Position numbers and translations under genes: made by a program
Notes under the pieces: generated by a model
Seen by the model: only the letters and a program-made list of their open reading frames with translations
What the model was told of the DNA's origin: nothing
Database searches by the model: none
Part shown: piece after piece, positions 56,404 through 64,000 of the stretch
How the letters are laid out: every line of letters starts with the position of its first letter
How positions within the stretch are numbered: position 1 is the first letter of the stretch
Assembly: GCF_038004425.1 (NCBI RefSeq)
Contig: NZ_JBBORC010000001.1
Span: forward strand, 2,395,001 to 2,459,000
Length of the DNA stretch: 64,000 bases
Reading direction: 5' to 3'
From: Solibacillus sp. FSL W7-1464
GTDB lineage: Bacteria; Bacillota; Bacilli; Bacillales_A; Planococcaceae

Positions 56404-57372
56404 TTATTTTAGTGCTTCCAACTCTTTTAACGCTTCTTCATACTTTTCATCCGGCAGGCTCACATACCCTACTACTTCTGCCATTTCACCAGCATTTTCA
56501 AGTGAGAATTTCATGAAGTCATATGTAGCTTCATTATCTTTAACTGCACTGTTTTTCACATAAACAAATAGTGGACGTGATAATGGAGAATATTCACCTG
56601 ATTCGATTGTTTCGTTTGTCGGTTCCACCCCGTCAACCGTTACAACTTGAAGTTTGTCTTTATTTTCCAGGTAGTACGCGTAACCGAAATAGCCGATTGC
56701 ATTTTTATCAGCTGTTACCCCTTGTACTAACACGTTGTCGTCTTCAGATAATGTTGCTGCTTTAACAATGTCTTCACCATCTAAGATAATTTCATCGAAG
56801 TAATCATACGTACCTGAGTCAGAACCCGGTGAATAGAATACGATTTCTTCTTCCGGCCATGATGGATCGATATCAGACCATTTTTTAGTAGTACCGTCTT
56901 CAATCCAAATCTGTTTTAATTGATCAACTGTCAGATCTTTTGCCCAAGTATTCTCAGGGTGCACTACTACCGATAAACCATCGTAAGCAAGTTCAAATTC
57001 TGTATATTCTACACCTGCGTTTTTCAGCTCTTCCACTTCAGTATCTTTGATTGGACGAGAAGCGTTTGAGAAATCCGTTTCACCATTGATGAATTTTTCG
57101 AATCCGCCGCCTGTACCAGATACACCAACTGCTACGCGAACATCTTTTTGTACCGCCGCGTATTCTTCAACTAATGCTTCTGTAATTGGAGCAACTGTTG
57201 ACGAACCATCGCCTACTACATTACCTGTTAATTGTGCGCTGCCAGTTTCAGCTTGTTCTGTGTTTGTTTGTGCAGATGTTGATGTTTCATCATTATCTTC
57301 TCCACCACACGCTCCTAAAAGAATTGCTGAACCTAGTAAAGCTGTTGATGTTAAGTACTGCCACTTTTTCAT
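56404..57372 (-). CDS. pstS: Phosphate-binding lipoprotein PstS
   Basis: A 322-residue protein with lipobox LLGACGG (Cys near 22), the phosphate-binding GDGSSTVAP near the start of the mature domain and GVSGTGGGF. It binds phosphate outside the membrane. First gene of the operon, behind a PhoP box. Confidence 0.95.
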   Translation of the reverse strand: MKKWQYLTSTALLGSAILLGACGGEDNDETSTSAQTNTEQAETGSAQLTGNVVGDGSSTVAPITEALVEEYAAVQKDVRVAVGVSGTGGGFEKFINGETDFSNASRPIKDTEVEELKNAGVEYTEFELAYDGLSVVVHPENTWAKDLTVDQLKQIWIEDGTTKKWSDIDPSWPEEEIVFYSPGSDSGTYDYFDEIILDGEDIVKAATLSEDDNVLVQGVTADKNAIGYFGYAYYLENKDKLQVVTVDGVEPTNETIESGEYSPLSRPLFVYVKNSAVKDNEATYDFMKFSLENAGEMAEVVGYVSLPDEKYEEALKELEALK

Positions 57373-57434
57373 TTGTAATTCCTCCGCTTGTTTAATGAAT
57401 GTTTTTTCTTACAATTCCAACTATAATGACAATT

Positions 57435-57473
57435 TGTTAAGCTTATATAATTTCACCGTTAATTGAATGTAAA
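57435..57473 (-). promoter_or_regulatory. PhoP box upstream of pstS
   Basis: Four direct repeats at exact 11-bp steps on the minus strand: TTTACA (57473-57468), TTAACG (57462-57457), ATTATA (57451-57446), TTAACA (57440-57435). This matches the Bacillus PhoP repeat TT(A/T/C)ACA. A -10-like TATAGT follows near 57420. Confidence 0.8.
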
Positions 57474-57483
57474 GCTTTGTAAA

Positions 57484-57522
57484 TAAAAAAGACAATTTAC
57501 AGGAGGTCCCCGCAAATTGTCT
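57484..57522 (-). terminator. Terminator after the 137-residue gene
   Basis: GACAATTTGC and GTAAATTGTC form a stem followed by TTTTTT on the minus strand. Confidence 0.85.
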
Positions 57523-57532
57523 CATTTTCTTT

Positions 57533-57946
57533 TTATTGAATCTTTTTTACGCTTTTTATGTTAATAAGTTTAATAGGATGTTCTATAAATGCAGGTTTTT
57601 CCTTTTTCGTCTTTACTTTATGTACATATAGTAAAATCGTTTTCGCATCTTTTGGATGGGCATAGCCTTCGAACGTTGCATTATATAACACCGTACCATC
57701 CCGCAAAGTAACCGTCGCCTTTTTAGCATCGACCAGTTCGCGTAAAAAAGGAAAGGCTTTAACATTCCGTTCACGTTCAGCACGGACTAAGCGTGGTTCC
57801 AGTACAAGCAGGAGCCCTTCAAAGATAACGATATATATAACCGACATTAAGATAATGAGCCACGCCGGCATGTCCATGAATGCTAAAATCGCTGCATTAC
57901 TTAAGGCACCGACGATAACGACAATATGTATGATTTTCTTTCTCAT
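57533..57946 (-). CDS. Small membrane protein, unknown function
   Basis: A 137-residue protein with two N-terminal membrane helices (about 5-22 and 28-48) and a cytoplasmic basic domain with beta character. I do not recognise the family. A terminator separates it from pbpA, and another from pst. Confidence 0.75.
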   Translation of the reverse strand: MRKKIIHIVVIVGALSNAAILAFMDMPAWLIILMSVIYIVIFEGLLLVLEPRLVRAERERNVKAFPFLRELVDAKKATVTLRDGTVLYNATFEGYAHPKDAKTILLYVHKVKTKKEKPAFIEHPIKLINIKSVKKIQ

Positions 57947-57960
57947 TGAATCTTCCCCTT

Positions 57961-57991
57961 AAAAAAATCCCGTAGCGAGAAACTACGGGAT
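57961..57991 (-). terminator. Terminator after pbpA
   Basis: GATCCCGTAGTTT and CTACGGGAT pair as a perfect 9-bp core stem with T run on the minus strand. Confidence 0.88.
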
Positions 57992-57998
57992 CATTATT

Positions 57999-60209
57999 TT
58001 ATTCATTTACTGTTTCAACTTCTTCGTCCTCATCCAGCTTTTCATCGGAATGCTTGATAATCGGTTTTTCTACTTTACTTGTAGATAAGCCTTCTTCCGC
58101 GTATTTATTTTTCAACTCAAAATATGAATCTACTAGTTCACGGGCCGTCAAATTCGCCTGTGGTAAATAGTTATTTGTAAAGTTCGTTGTAGCCCATGGA
58201 AAAATAACTGCGTAGGCAATTTCAGGATCATCAAATGGTGCATAGCCCACATGGACAATATTGATCGTGTTCGTTTTCCATTTATCACGCTGCGGTCCAT
58301 AGTAAACTACCTCGGCTGTACCAGTTTTACCAGCAGCAGTATAATCTGCTGTTTCAAACTGACGACGGGCAGAACCATTCGCCCCGAAGTAAACTCGGCG
58401 CAGACCTTCTTGTACTTGCTCAATTTCCCGTTCGCTGTTTTCGATTTTGTTTAAAATCTTAGGCGTTACTTCTTCCACAACCTGCCCTAAATATTCCCCA
58501 TCTTTGGAAGGATTGCGAATTTCTTTTAACATCCTAGGTTGGATGCGGTAACCGCCGTTTGCAATAGTTGATATATATTGCGCCAATTGCATTGTTGTAT
58601 ACGTATCAAACTGGCCGATCGCCAAGTTTAGTAATTTTACATCCGTATCCGGGTCAGCCTGATACCCGATTGATTCACCCGGAAGGTCAATCCCGGTAGG
58701 TACACCCAGTCCAAACTGTGCGTATTCATTTCGCATTGTCTGCAGTGTACCTGAAGCTAAACTAAAGCGCATACCAGGTGAATACGTACGGCCGCCAACA
58801 CCCATCGCGATTTTGAACATATAGACGTTTGATGAACGCTCCAATGCCGTTAAATCACTAACCATGACACTACCATTCTTGTTGAATAGTGTATTTAAGG
58901 TAATATTCCCGATTCGCATTGGTGAATCGAGCAACACTGTTCCCGGCTTTATTATTCCTTCATTGTAACCCATTAAAACGGTTGCTGCTTTTACAGTTGA
59001 ACCTGCTTCATATGCAGACGTAAATGTACCGTAAGAATAGTCGACAATATAAGGTTTGCCGGTATCTTTATCTTTTTCTATTTTCTTGCCGACTACCGAT
59101 AAAAGTTCTCCGGTTTTTGGATCCATTGCTACTAAAAAGCCACGATCCAGTAACTGTGAACCACCCTTAGCTTTCAGCTCCAATAAATACTTTTCCAAAA
59201 TTTCATCGGCTTTTTGCTGGAGTTCCACATCGATTGTTGTCACTAAATCTTTACCTGGCTCCCCTGCAAAAGTTGTCATCGTTTCAACTACTTGGCCTTT
59301 TTTATTCGTGATGTTTTTAACGACCGATTTTTCACCTTGCAGAATTTCCTCATACTGTGCTTCAAAATAACTTTCCCCAACACGGTCGTTTCGAGAATAA
59401 TCCCGAGCTAAATAATGGTTCAGTTTTGATTTCGGCACACCTTTACTCGGTACTGTTGTACGACCCAAAATCGCCAATGGGGATAATCGTACGCGTTTCC
59501 AATCGGTTGTCGTATTCACACCAGGAAGATCCGCCAATTGTTCTGAAACTCTAGCAAACTCTTCCGGTGTAACATTCTCGCCTTTAATAATTTGGGGCGA
59601 TAAACTATAGCCTGTCATCATTTCGCGGTAAATTGCCAGAACTTCCAGATCAAAATCGGAAAGCTGTTCCAGTTCTTCATCTGTAATACGATCACGGATT
59701 CGTCGATCATACTCTTTATTGATTTCTTTCGTTTCCAAATCTTCGTTTTCCAGTTGGAATTTCGTCATTTCCTTTTGTGTAACTTTTTCTTTTGCTTTTT
59801 CCGGATTCCGTAAAATCCAGAAATCCAGTTTATCCCGCTGTGTTACTTTTTCTGTCGGCTGCTCAATAAGATGTGCTAGTTTTTCTGCAATTTCAAGCAT
59901 TTCAGCGGATTTTGTCGTTTGCATTTTAGTATAAGTAATCGCATTTTCCGGCTGATTATCCACTAAAATACGACCATAGCGGTCAAAAATACGGCCACGG
60001 GGTACACTGGTATTTACCCGTACTTCTTCTGTACGCTCCAATTCGCGCACATAATCTTCGCCTTTTACAATTTGTATATATCCTAGACGGAAAATTAGTA
60101 ATGAGAACAAAACAAATATTGAAAAGAAAAGGACATTCATCCGAAAAGTTAAACTTGCCCGTTGCTTTGCCTTCGGATTTTGCTGACGATTTTGCGTAAT
60201 TTTGCGCAA
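57999..60209 (-). CDS. pbpA: Penicillin-binding protein 2 (class B transpeptidase)
   Basis: A protein of about 736 residues. One membrane helix follows a basic N-terminus (MNVLFFSIFVLFSLLIFRLGY), then a dimerisation domain (VPRGRIFDRYGRIL) and the transpeptidase with SxxK (GSTVKAA), SxN (SSNVYMF) and KTG (AGKTGTAEV). It crosslinks peptidoglycan, probably in the side wall with RodA. I chose TTG 60209 behind AAAGGGGAAG; the ATG at 60248 has no ribosome site. Position near sodA and pst matches Bacillus pbpA. Confidence 0.93.
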   Translation of the reverse strand: MRKITQNRQQNPKAKQRASLTFRMNVLFFSIFVLFSLLIFRLGYIQIVKGEDYVRELERTEEVRVNTSVPRGRIFDRYGRILVDNQPENAITYTKMQTTKSAEMLEIAEKLAHLIEQPTEKVTQRDKLDFWILRNPEKAKEKVTQKEMTKFQLENEDLETKEINKEYDRRIRDRITDEELEQLSDFDLEVLAIYREMMTGYSLSPQIIKGENVTPEEFARVSEQLADLPGVNTTTDWKRVRLSPLAILGRTTVPSKGVPKSKLNHYLARDYSRNDRVGESYFEAQYEEILQGEKSVVKNITNKKGQVVETMTTFAGEPGKDLVTTIDVELQQKADEILEKYLLELKAKGGSQLLDRGFLVAMDPKTGELLSVVGKKIEKDKDTGKPYIVDYSYGTFTSAYEAGSTVKAATVLMGYNEGIIKPGTVLLDSPMRIGNITLNTLFNKNGSVMVSDLTALERSSNVYMFKIAMGVGGRTYSPGMRFSLASGTLQTMRNEYAQFGLGVPTGIDLPGESIGYQADPDTDVKLLNLAIGQFDTYTTMQLAQYISTIANGGYRIQPRMLKEIRNPSKDGEYLGQVVEEVTPKILNKIENSEREIEQVQEGLRRVYFGANGSARRQFETADYTAAGKTGTAEVVYYGPQRDKWKTNTINIVHVGYAPFDDPEIAYAVIFPWATTNFTNNYLPQANLTARELVDSYFELKNKYAEEGLSTSKVEKPIIKHSDEKLDEDEEVETVNE

Positions 60210-60355
60210 AGAACACTTCCCCTTTCTTACTTTATGTAGCGTGTACATGAATGTATAGTCATAGCTTTTAGTATAACACTGAAAACTCCATGAAAAAAGA
60301 GTTCAGATTTTAATTATTCATCTTTTAGACGGCTGTACTTTTATAAAGTTTCACA

Positions 60356-60392
60356 AAAAAAGAAGCTTCACGAAAATTAACGTGGAGCTTCG
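60356..60392 (-). terminator. Terminator after the uspA-family gene
   Basis: GAAGCTCCACG and CGTGAAGCTTC form a stem followed by TTTTTTT on the minus strand. Confidence 0.85.
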
Positions 60393-60400
60393 CCATCTAT

Positions 60401-60844
60401 TTAAGAATTTCTTACAACAAGAACATCGCAGCGGGCATTTCTTATTATCCCTTCTGATACAGATCCGAGGAAAAAACGGGCTATTTCCCCTTTCCCTGTA
60501 ACACCGCAAATAATCAGATCAATTTTTTCCTGTTGGGGAATATCGCGTGCGATAACGTGCTTGGGTGTCCCGTATTCAATAATCTTTTTAATATTTGTAA
60601 ACCCTGACTGCTGTGCTTTTTTCTCAAATGAATCTAAAAGGTCCTTCTTATTATTCGTAAATTTTTCCGCCATATCAAAGTTATAGCCTTCTGAAAATGC
60701 AAAGGAACGAGTATCAATTACATGAACAATATACAGCTTACTTCCGACATTATTTAGTGCAACTTGCACAGCTCTCCTAAAGGCAATCAGCGACTCCTTT
60801 GATTCATCCACGGCAACCAGTATATTTTTGTACGTCATGCTCAT
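60401..60844 (-). CDS. Universal stress protein UspA family
   Basis: A 147-residue protein: KNILVAVDESKES at the start and the ATP-binding GVTGKGEIARFFLGSVSEGI near the end, so it is the nucleotide-binding type. GAGGGATAG precedes ATG 60844. Stress role is inferred from the family. Confidence 0.9.
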   Translation of the reverse strand: MSMTYKNILVAVDESKESLIAFRRAVQVALNNVGSKLYIVHVIDTRSFAFSEGYNFDMAEKFTNNKKDLLDSFEKKAQQSGFTNIKKIIEYGTPKHVIARDIPQQEKIDLIICGVTGKGEIARFFLGSVSEGIIRNARCDVLVVRNS

Positions 60845-60925
60845 CTATCCCTCACCTCTTTACAGTTTATTCATCTTAAGTTTGGTTTAGGTGTACTTAC
60901 GACTAGAAGAGGCGGAATAAACAAG

Positions 60926-60957
60926 AAAAAAGCTTTGCAACCGAAGTTGCAAAGCGC
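60926..60957 (-). terminator. Terminator after the DUF1801 gene
   Basis: GCTTTGCAAC and GTTGCAAAGC form a perfect stem with a CGAA loop and T run on the minus strand. Confidence 0.88.
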
Positions 60958-61014
60958 GTCAGAAAATTAGGACAATATTGAAATATAACTTATCTTTATT
61001 TATCCTTGTATAAT

Positions 61015-61452
61015 TCATTTATACAATGCATTTTCATAGGTAGTAATCCACTGCTCTACGGTAATCTTTTTGCTTAGTTCCCCGATCAATCCATACGGTA
61101 TATGTTTTGTTGAAGTAAAGCGAATACAGCTTTTCCCCATGTTCAGCTTTGTAGGAACCGCATCTGCATAGGATTCCTGAAACCATGTGAGAAGTTCGGG
61201 ATCACTGTAGACACCCATATGATAAAGCCCAATATGGCGCTTTTGTGGAGCGAGCGCCAGAAATGGTAACGGTGTACCCGGTGTTACATGATACCCTTTT
61301 GGATAGGTTGTTAATGGTACATTATATACGATCATATTCCGGTCTATTGACTTTTCAAACCCTGGCGGCAAGTTTTCATCTATTGTTTCCATTAGTTTTA
61401 TATAAGCCTCATGCCACTTCTCATCAATTTGTGCTACAAATTCATCAAACAT
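61015..61452 (-). CDS. DUF1801 domain protein
   Basis: A 145-residue protein with the family pattern LPPGFEKSIDRNMIVYNVPL and SCIRFTSTKHIPYGLIGEL. DUF1801/YdhG proteins include putative iron chaperones, but the function here is unknown. Monocistronic. Confidence 0.82.
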   Translation of the reverse strand: MFDEFVAQIDEKWHEAYIKLMETIDENLPPGFEKSIDRNMIVYNVPLTTYPKGYHVTPGTPLPFLALAPQKRHIGLYHMGVYSDPELLTWFQESYADAVPTKLNMGKSCIRFTSTKHIPYGLIGELSKKITVEQWITTYENALYK

Positions 61453-61512
61453 CTACTGCACCCCGATTCTGTTTATTGTTTTGAGCGTAGCAGAAAAATG
61501 GAAAAAAATACA

Positions 61513-61552
61513 TAAAAACGCATGGAAGTAGTGAAACTTCTCATGCGTTTTA
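61513..61552. terminator. Hairpin between sodA and the DUF1801 gene
   Basis: AAAACGCATG-GAAGT and ACTTC-CATGCGTTTT form a long stem. It lies about 55 nt after the sodA stop and can terminate it. Confidence 0.8.
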
Positions 61553-61606
61553 TGATTAAAATATTTTGTACCTGCCGCTTTGCTTTCGGTACAGAATTAG
61601 CTTTAA

Positions 61607-62212
61607 TTATTTAGCAGCTTGAAACTTAGATTCTACTACGTCCCAGTTCACTACGTTCCAGAATGCACCGATGTAGTCCGGACGACGGTTTTGGTAGTTT
61701 AAGTAGTATGCGTGCTCCCAAACGTCTAAGCCTAGGATTGGTGTTTTGCCTTCCATTACTGGAGAGTCTTGGTTTGGAGTTGAAGTAACAGCTACACCGT
61801 CACCATCAACGATTAACCATGCCCAACCTGAACCGAAACGAGTTGTTGCAGCTTTTGCGAATTCTTCTTTGAAAGCGTCGAATGAACCGAATTTCGCATC
61901 GATTGCAGCAGCTACTTCACCTACTGGAGTGTTAGAACCGCCTGGAGCGATTAATTCCCAGAATAATGTGTGGTTAGCATGTCCGCCACCGTTGTTGCGT
62001 ACAGCAGTTTGTTTGTCAGCTGGTAAAGCATCGATGTTAGAGATTAACTCGTTGATGTCTTTGTCAGCGTATTCAGTACCTTCTACTGCTGCGTTTAAGT
62101 TTGTTACGTAAGTATTGTGGTGTTTAGAGTGGTGAATTTCCATTGTTTTTGCATCGATATGTGGTTCCAATGCGTCGTAAGCGTAAGTTAATTCTGGTAA
62201 TTTGAATGCCAT
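61607..62212 (-). CDS. sodA: Superoxide dismutase (Mn/Fe family)
   Basis: A 201-residue protein with metal ligands in [18 protein letters not shown] and the signature DVWEHAYYL. It resembles the Mn form ([11 protein letters not shown], and Gly-Gln pattern of Bacillus SodA). It removes superoxide in the cytoplasm. Confidence 0.96.
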   Translation of the reverse strand: MAFKLPELTYAYDALEPHIDAKTMEIHHSKHHNTYVTNLNAAVEGTEYADKDINELISNIDALPADKQTAVRNNGGGHANHTLFWELIAPGGSNTPVGEVAAAIDAKFGSFDAFKEEFAKAATTRFGSGWAWLIVDGDGVAVTSTPNQDSPVMEGKTPILGLDVWEHAYYLNYQNRRPDYIGAFWNVVNWDVVESKFQAAK

Positions 62213-62449
62213 GATAATATTCCTCCCTGGAACAAGTAATTAATGTTGATTACAATACTAGGTTATCAAAAAATGATTGCTCATTCAATGAAAAAAACAG
62301 TAATATTTGCATTTCAGTCTTTTGACGGAAAGGCTGCGGATTACTTGTCTTACCTGTTGTTTGTAATCTTTCCATTACTAGTGTAAGCGATATCTATTTG
62401 ATTTTACAAATATTTGCTCCTTAACAATTTCTTCAGATTTAATTTGTAA

Positions 62450-62938
62450 CTAGATGGCAATAAAAAATAGGACAATCATAACTGCTTGAATAATCCCTTT
62501 TGTTACGACGGATGTTAAAAATCCTACCACTGAACCGACACCCACTTTAATCGCCTGCTGTAAATTGCTTCGTGTCACAATTAATTCGCCAATAATCGCC
62601 CCGATAAACGGCCCTGCGATAATACCCGCAAAAGGAATAACAAATGGACCGATCAATAAACCAATCGTGCTTCCCCACATCCCTGCTTTTGTTCCGCCGA
62701 ATTTTTTTACTCCGATCAGATTCGAGATCGTATCTGCCGCAAATAACAGCGCAACAAATAGTAGCTCGATTACCCAGAACCACCACGGCAATTCGGTAAA
62801 ACTATAAAACAGCCCATAAACGATAAACCCGCCAAGTAAAAATAAGACGGATGGGATAATCGGATATACTAAACCGATAAACGCGATTATAAACAGCGCA
62901 ATAATAAGTGTCCATGCAATAATATCCACCCATTTCAC
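62450..62938 (-). CDS. yqgC: DUF456 membrane protein (YqgC-like)
   Basis: A 162-residue protein with about five helices and the Gly-rich repeats [25 protein letters not shown] typical of DUF456. It sits beside sodA as yqgC does in Bacillus. Function unknown. Confidence 0.85.
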   Translation of the reverse strand: MKWVDIIAWTLIIALFIIAFIGLVYPIIPSVLFLLGGFIVYGLFYSFTELPWWFWVIELLFVALLFAADTISNLIGVKKFGGTKAGMWGSTIGLLIGPFVIPFAGIIAGPFIGAIIGELIVTRSNLQQAIKVGVGSVVGFLTSVVTKGIIQAVMIVLFFIAI

Positions 62939-63075
62939 ATCCTTTCAAATATTCTTCCCACTATGTTTTCAAAAATTATACGTAATGTACGAAGAAAAGA
63001 TTCAATTTAATTTTCCGAGTTCAAATCATATTTTTTTCATGTTACACTACTTTTATAAAGGAGCATTCAATCATT

Positions 63076-63582
63076 ATGAAAATTTCACATATGCAGTTAT
63101 TTATACATAGTTTAACGAGTCCTAAAAAATTGGGCGCCTATCGAATTCTATCAATCGGTAAAGTGATGCAGTATGCCTTTTTAATGATTACCCTCATTAC
63201 CGCTTTTTCATTCGGGCAATTTATCAATACCGGGACAGCCGAGATTTTCGGTTATTCGGAAATTGAACAGTATGCCGAGAATATACAGTGGATTGTTTAT
63301 CCGATTGCCATTGTATTTTTATTCGTACTCAATACGTCGATCTATTTTATTAAAGTAAGTTTATATGCGCTTGCAGGTCTGTTTTTCGTTAAGCCGATGA
63401 GACGCCGCGGTGAATATCGGCAAGTATGGCGGACAGCTGTTTTTGCCAGTACATGGGGAACATTTTTAACGATGTTCGGAAATCTTTTTATAATCTCACA
63501 AACAGTTATCACAATTAGCGGTATTTTTATCACAATGCTCTTTATAATCGTTGCATTAACAAAATATCCTGTACAAAAATAA
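63076..63582 (+). CDS. yqgB: DUF1189 membrane protein (YqgB-like), short
   Basis: A 168-residue protein with four helices; the first half includes SLTSPKKLGAYRILSIGKVMQYAF, typical of DUF1189. It lacks the long extracytoplasmic loop of many members. AAAGGAGC precedes the ATG. Function unknown. Confidence 0.72.
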   Translation: MKISHMQLFIHSLTSPKKLGAYRILSIGKVMQYAFLMITLITAFSFGQFINTGTAEIFGYSEIEQYAENIQWIVYPIAIVFLFVLNTSIYFIKVSLYALAGLFFVKPMRRRGEYRQVWRTAVFASTWGTFLTMFGNLFIISQTVITISGIFITMLFIIVALTKYPVQK

Positions 63583-63656
63583 TAAATTCTCCTTATGAAT
63601 CATATAGTTTAACAATCTATTAACGAGTTGAACTGAAGAGATAAGGAGGATTTTTT

Positions 63657-63992
63657 TTGCGCTTTTTAATAGCTTCCATTGTGCTATTGCTGTTTGCGTT
63701 TGTCATTAAAGTAGATTTACAGGAAGGTACGCTCCCATTAGCCTCCTTTTATGCTGCTCCACAATCATGCGAGGAAGCCGAAAAAGAAAGCTATGTAGTC
63801 GTGAAAATCCAGCAGGACGATACCATTTACAGCCTGTTTTCAGCAACACCATCACCTATTAAAACCACTTTCCCTGAAAGACTAGCCCAATTTTATCAAC
63901 TTAACCCGCATTTAAATTTACAGCCACTTGTACCAGGAGATACTGTCCTAATCCCAATCATCTCGAACGTGAAGGAAAATTGTCTAAATTGA
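63657..63992 (+). CDS. LysM-like secreted/anchored protein (YqfZ-like)
   Basis: A 111-residue protein starting at TTG 63657 with AAGGAGG upstream. It has an N-terminal membrane helix, then a LysM-like domain (DDTIYSLFSATPS ... FYQLNPHLNLQPLVPGDTVLIP). Likely wall-associated. It follows yqgB as yqfZ does in Bacillus. Confidence 0.75.
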   Translation: MRFLIASIVLLLFAFVIKVDLQEGTLPLASFYAAPQSCEEAEKESYVVVKIQQDDTIYSLFSATPSPIKTTFPERLAQFYQLNPHLNLQPLVPGDTVLIPIISNVKENCLN

Positions 63993-64000
63993 CTTCATAA

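Overview
The window looks like chromosome of a low-GC, rod-type Firmicute of the Planococcaceae (Lysinibacillus/Solibacillus-like). This rests on AT-rich codon use, strong Shine-Dalgarno sites with many GTG/TTG starts, and long runs of Bacillus-type synteny: lipM-yqhL-gcvPB-gcvPA-gcvT, aroK, comG, yqgX/yqgW/yqgS/yqgQ, mnmA-cysteine desulfurase-cymR-rarA, tcdA-6S RNA-aspS-hisS, pst-pbpA-sodA-yqgC-yqgB. The genus is inferred, not proven. I see no prophage, IS element, CRISPR array, rRNA or tRNA.

Layout. Positions 1-3199 hold a minus-strand operon of response regulator, ABC ATPase, ABC permease and histidine kinase, the last cut by the window edge. Positions 3364-7587 hold the most unusual locus: a class II (B12-dependent) ribonucleotide reductase gene split into three exons by two group I introns. 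One is 324 nt with no ORF; the other is 1152 nt and encodes an HNH endonuclease. Tandem NrdR boxes lie upstream. Positions 7731-14178 hold lipoate/glycine cleavage genes under a tandem glycine riboswitch, then shikimate kinase. Positions 14331-18175 hold the comG pseudopilus operon behind a ComK-type box.

Positions 18277-29300 are small housekeeping genes: a SufR-like regulator, DUF2626/DUF2759 proteins, an LTA-synthase-like enzyme, 5-FTHF cyclo-ligase, rpmG, an MFS pump, DegV, a glutathione peroxidase and an ECF sigma module. Positions 29303-31905 are trpE-trpG-DUF5071 behind a Trp T-box. Positions 31949-33954 are two poorly characterised genes, one a TPR protein with a degenerate GGDEF domain. 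Positions 34110-41202 cover tRNA thiolation and sulfur genes, rarA and tcdA, followed by 6S RNA. Positions 41726-45115 are hisS-aspS behind a T-box.

Positions 45261-52920 carry an SH3b amidase, an Fe-alcohol dehydrogenase, a VWA-like protein, Nudix, YqeY and a second ECF sigma/anti-sigma module with a candidate autoregulated promoter. Positions 52967-57473 are the pstSCAB-phoU operon with a four-repeat PhoP box. Positions 57533-63992 are PBP2, UspA, DUF1801, sodA, DUF456, DUF1189 and a LysM-like protein.

RNA-level control is dense for 64 kb: two T-boxes, one glycine riboswitch, 6S RNA and two self-splicing introns. No clearly new defence or biosynthetic system is visible. The best candidates for novelty are the doubly interrupted nrdJ, its four-finger HNH endonuclease, and the TPR/degenerate-GGDEF pair.
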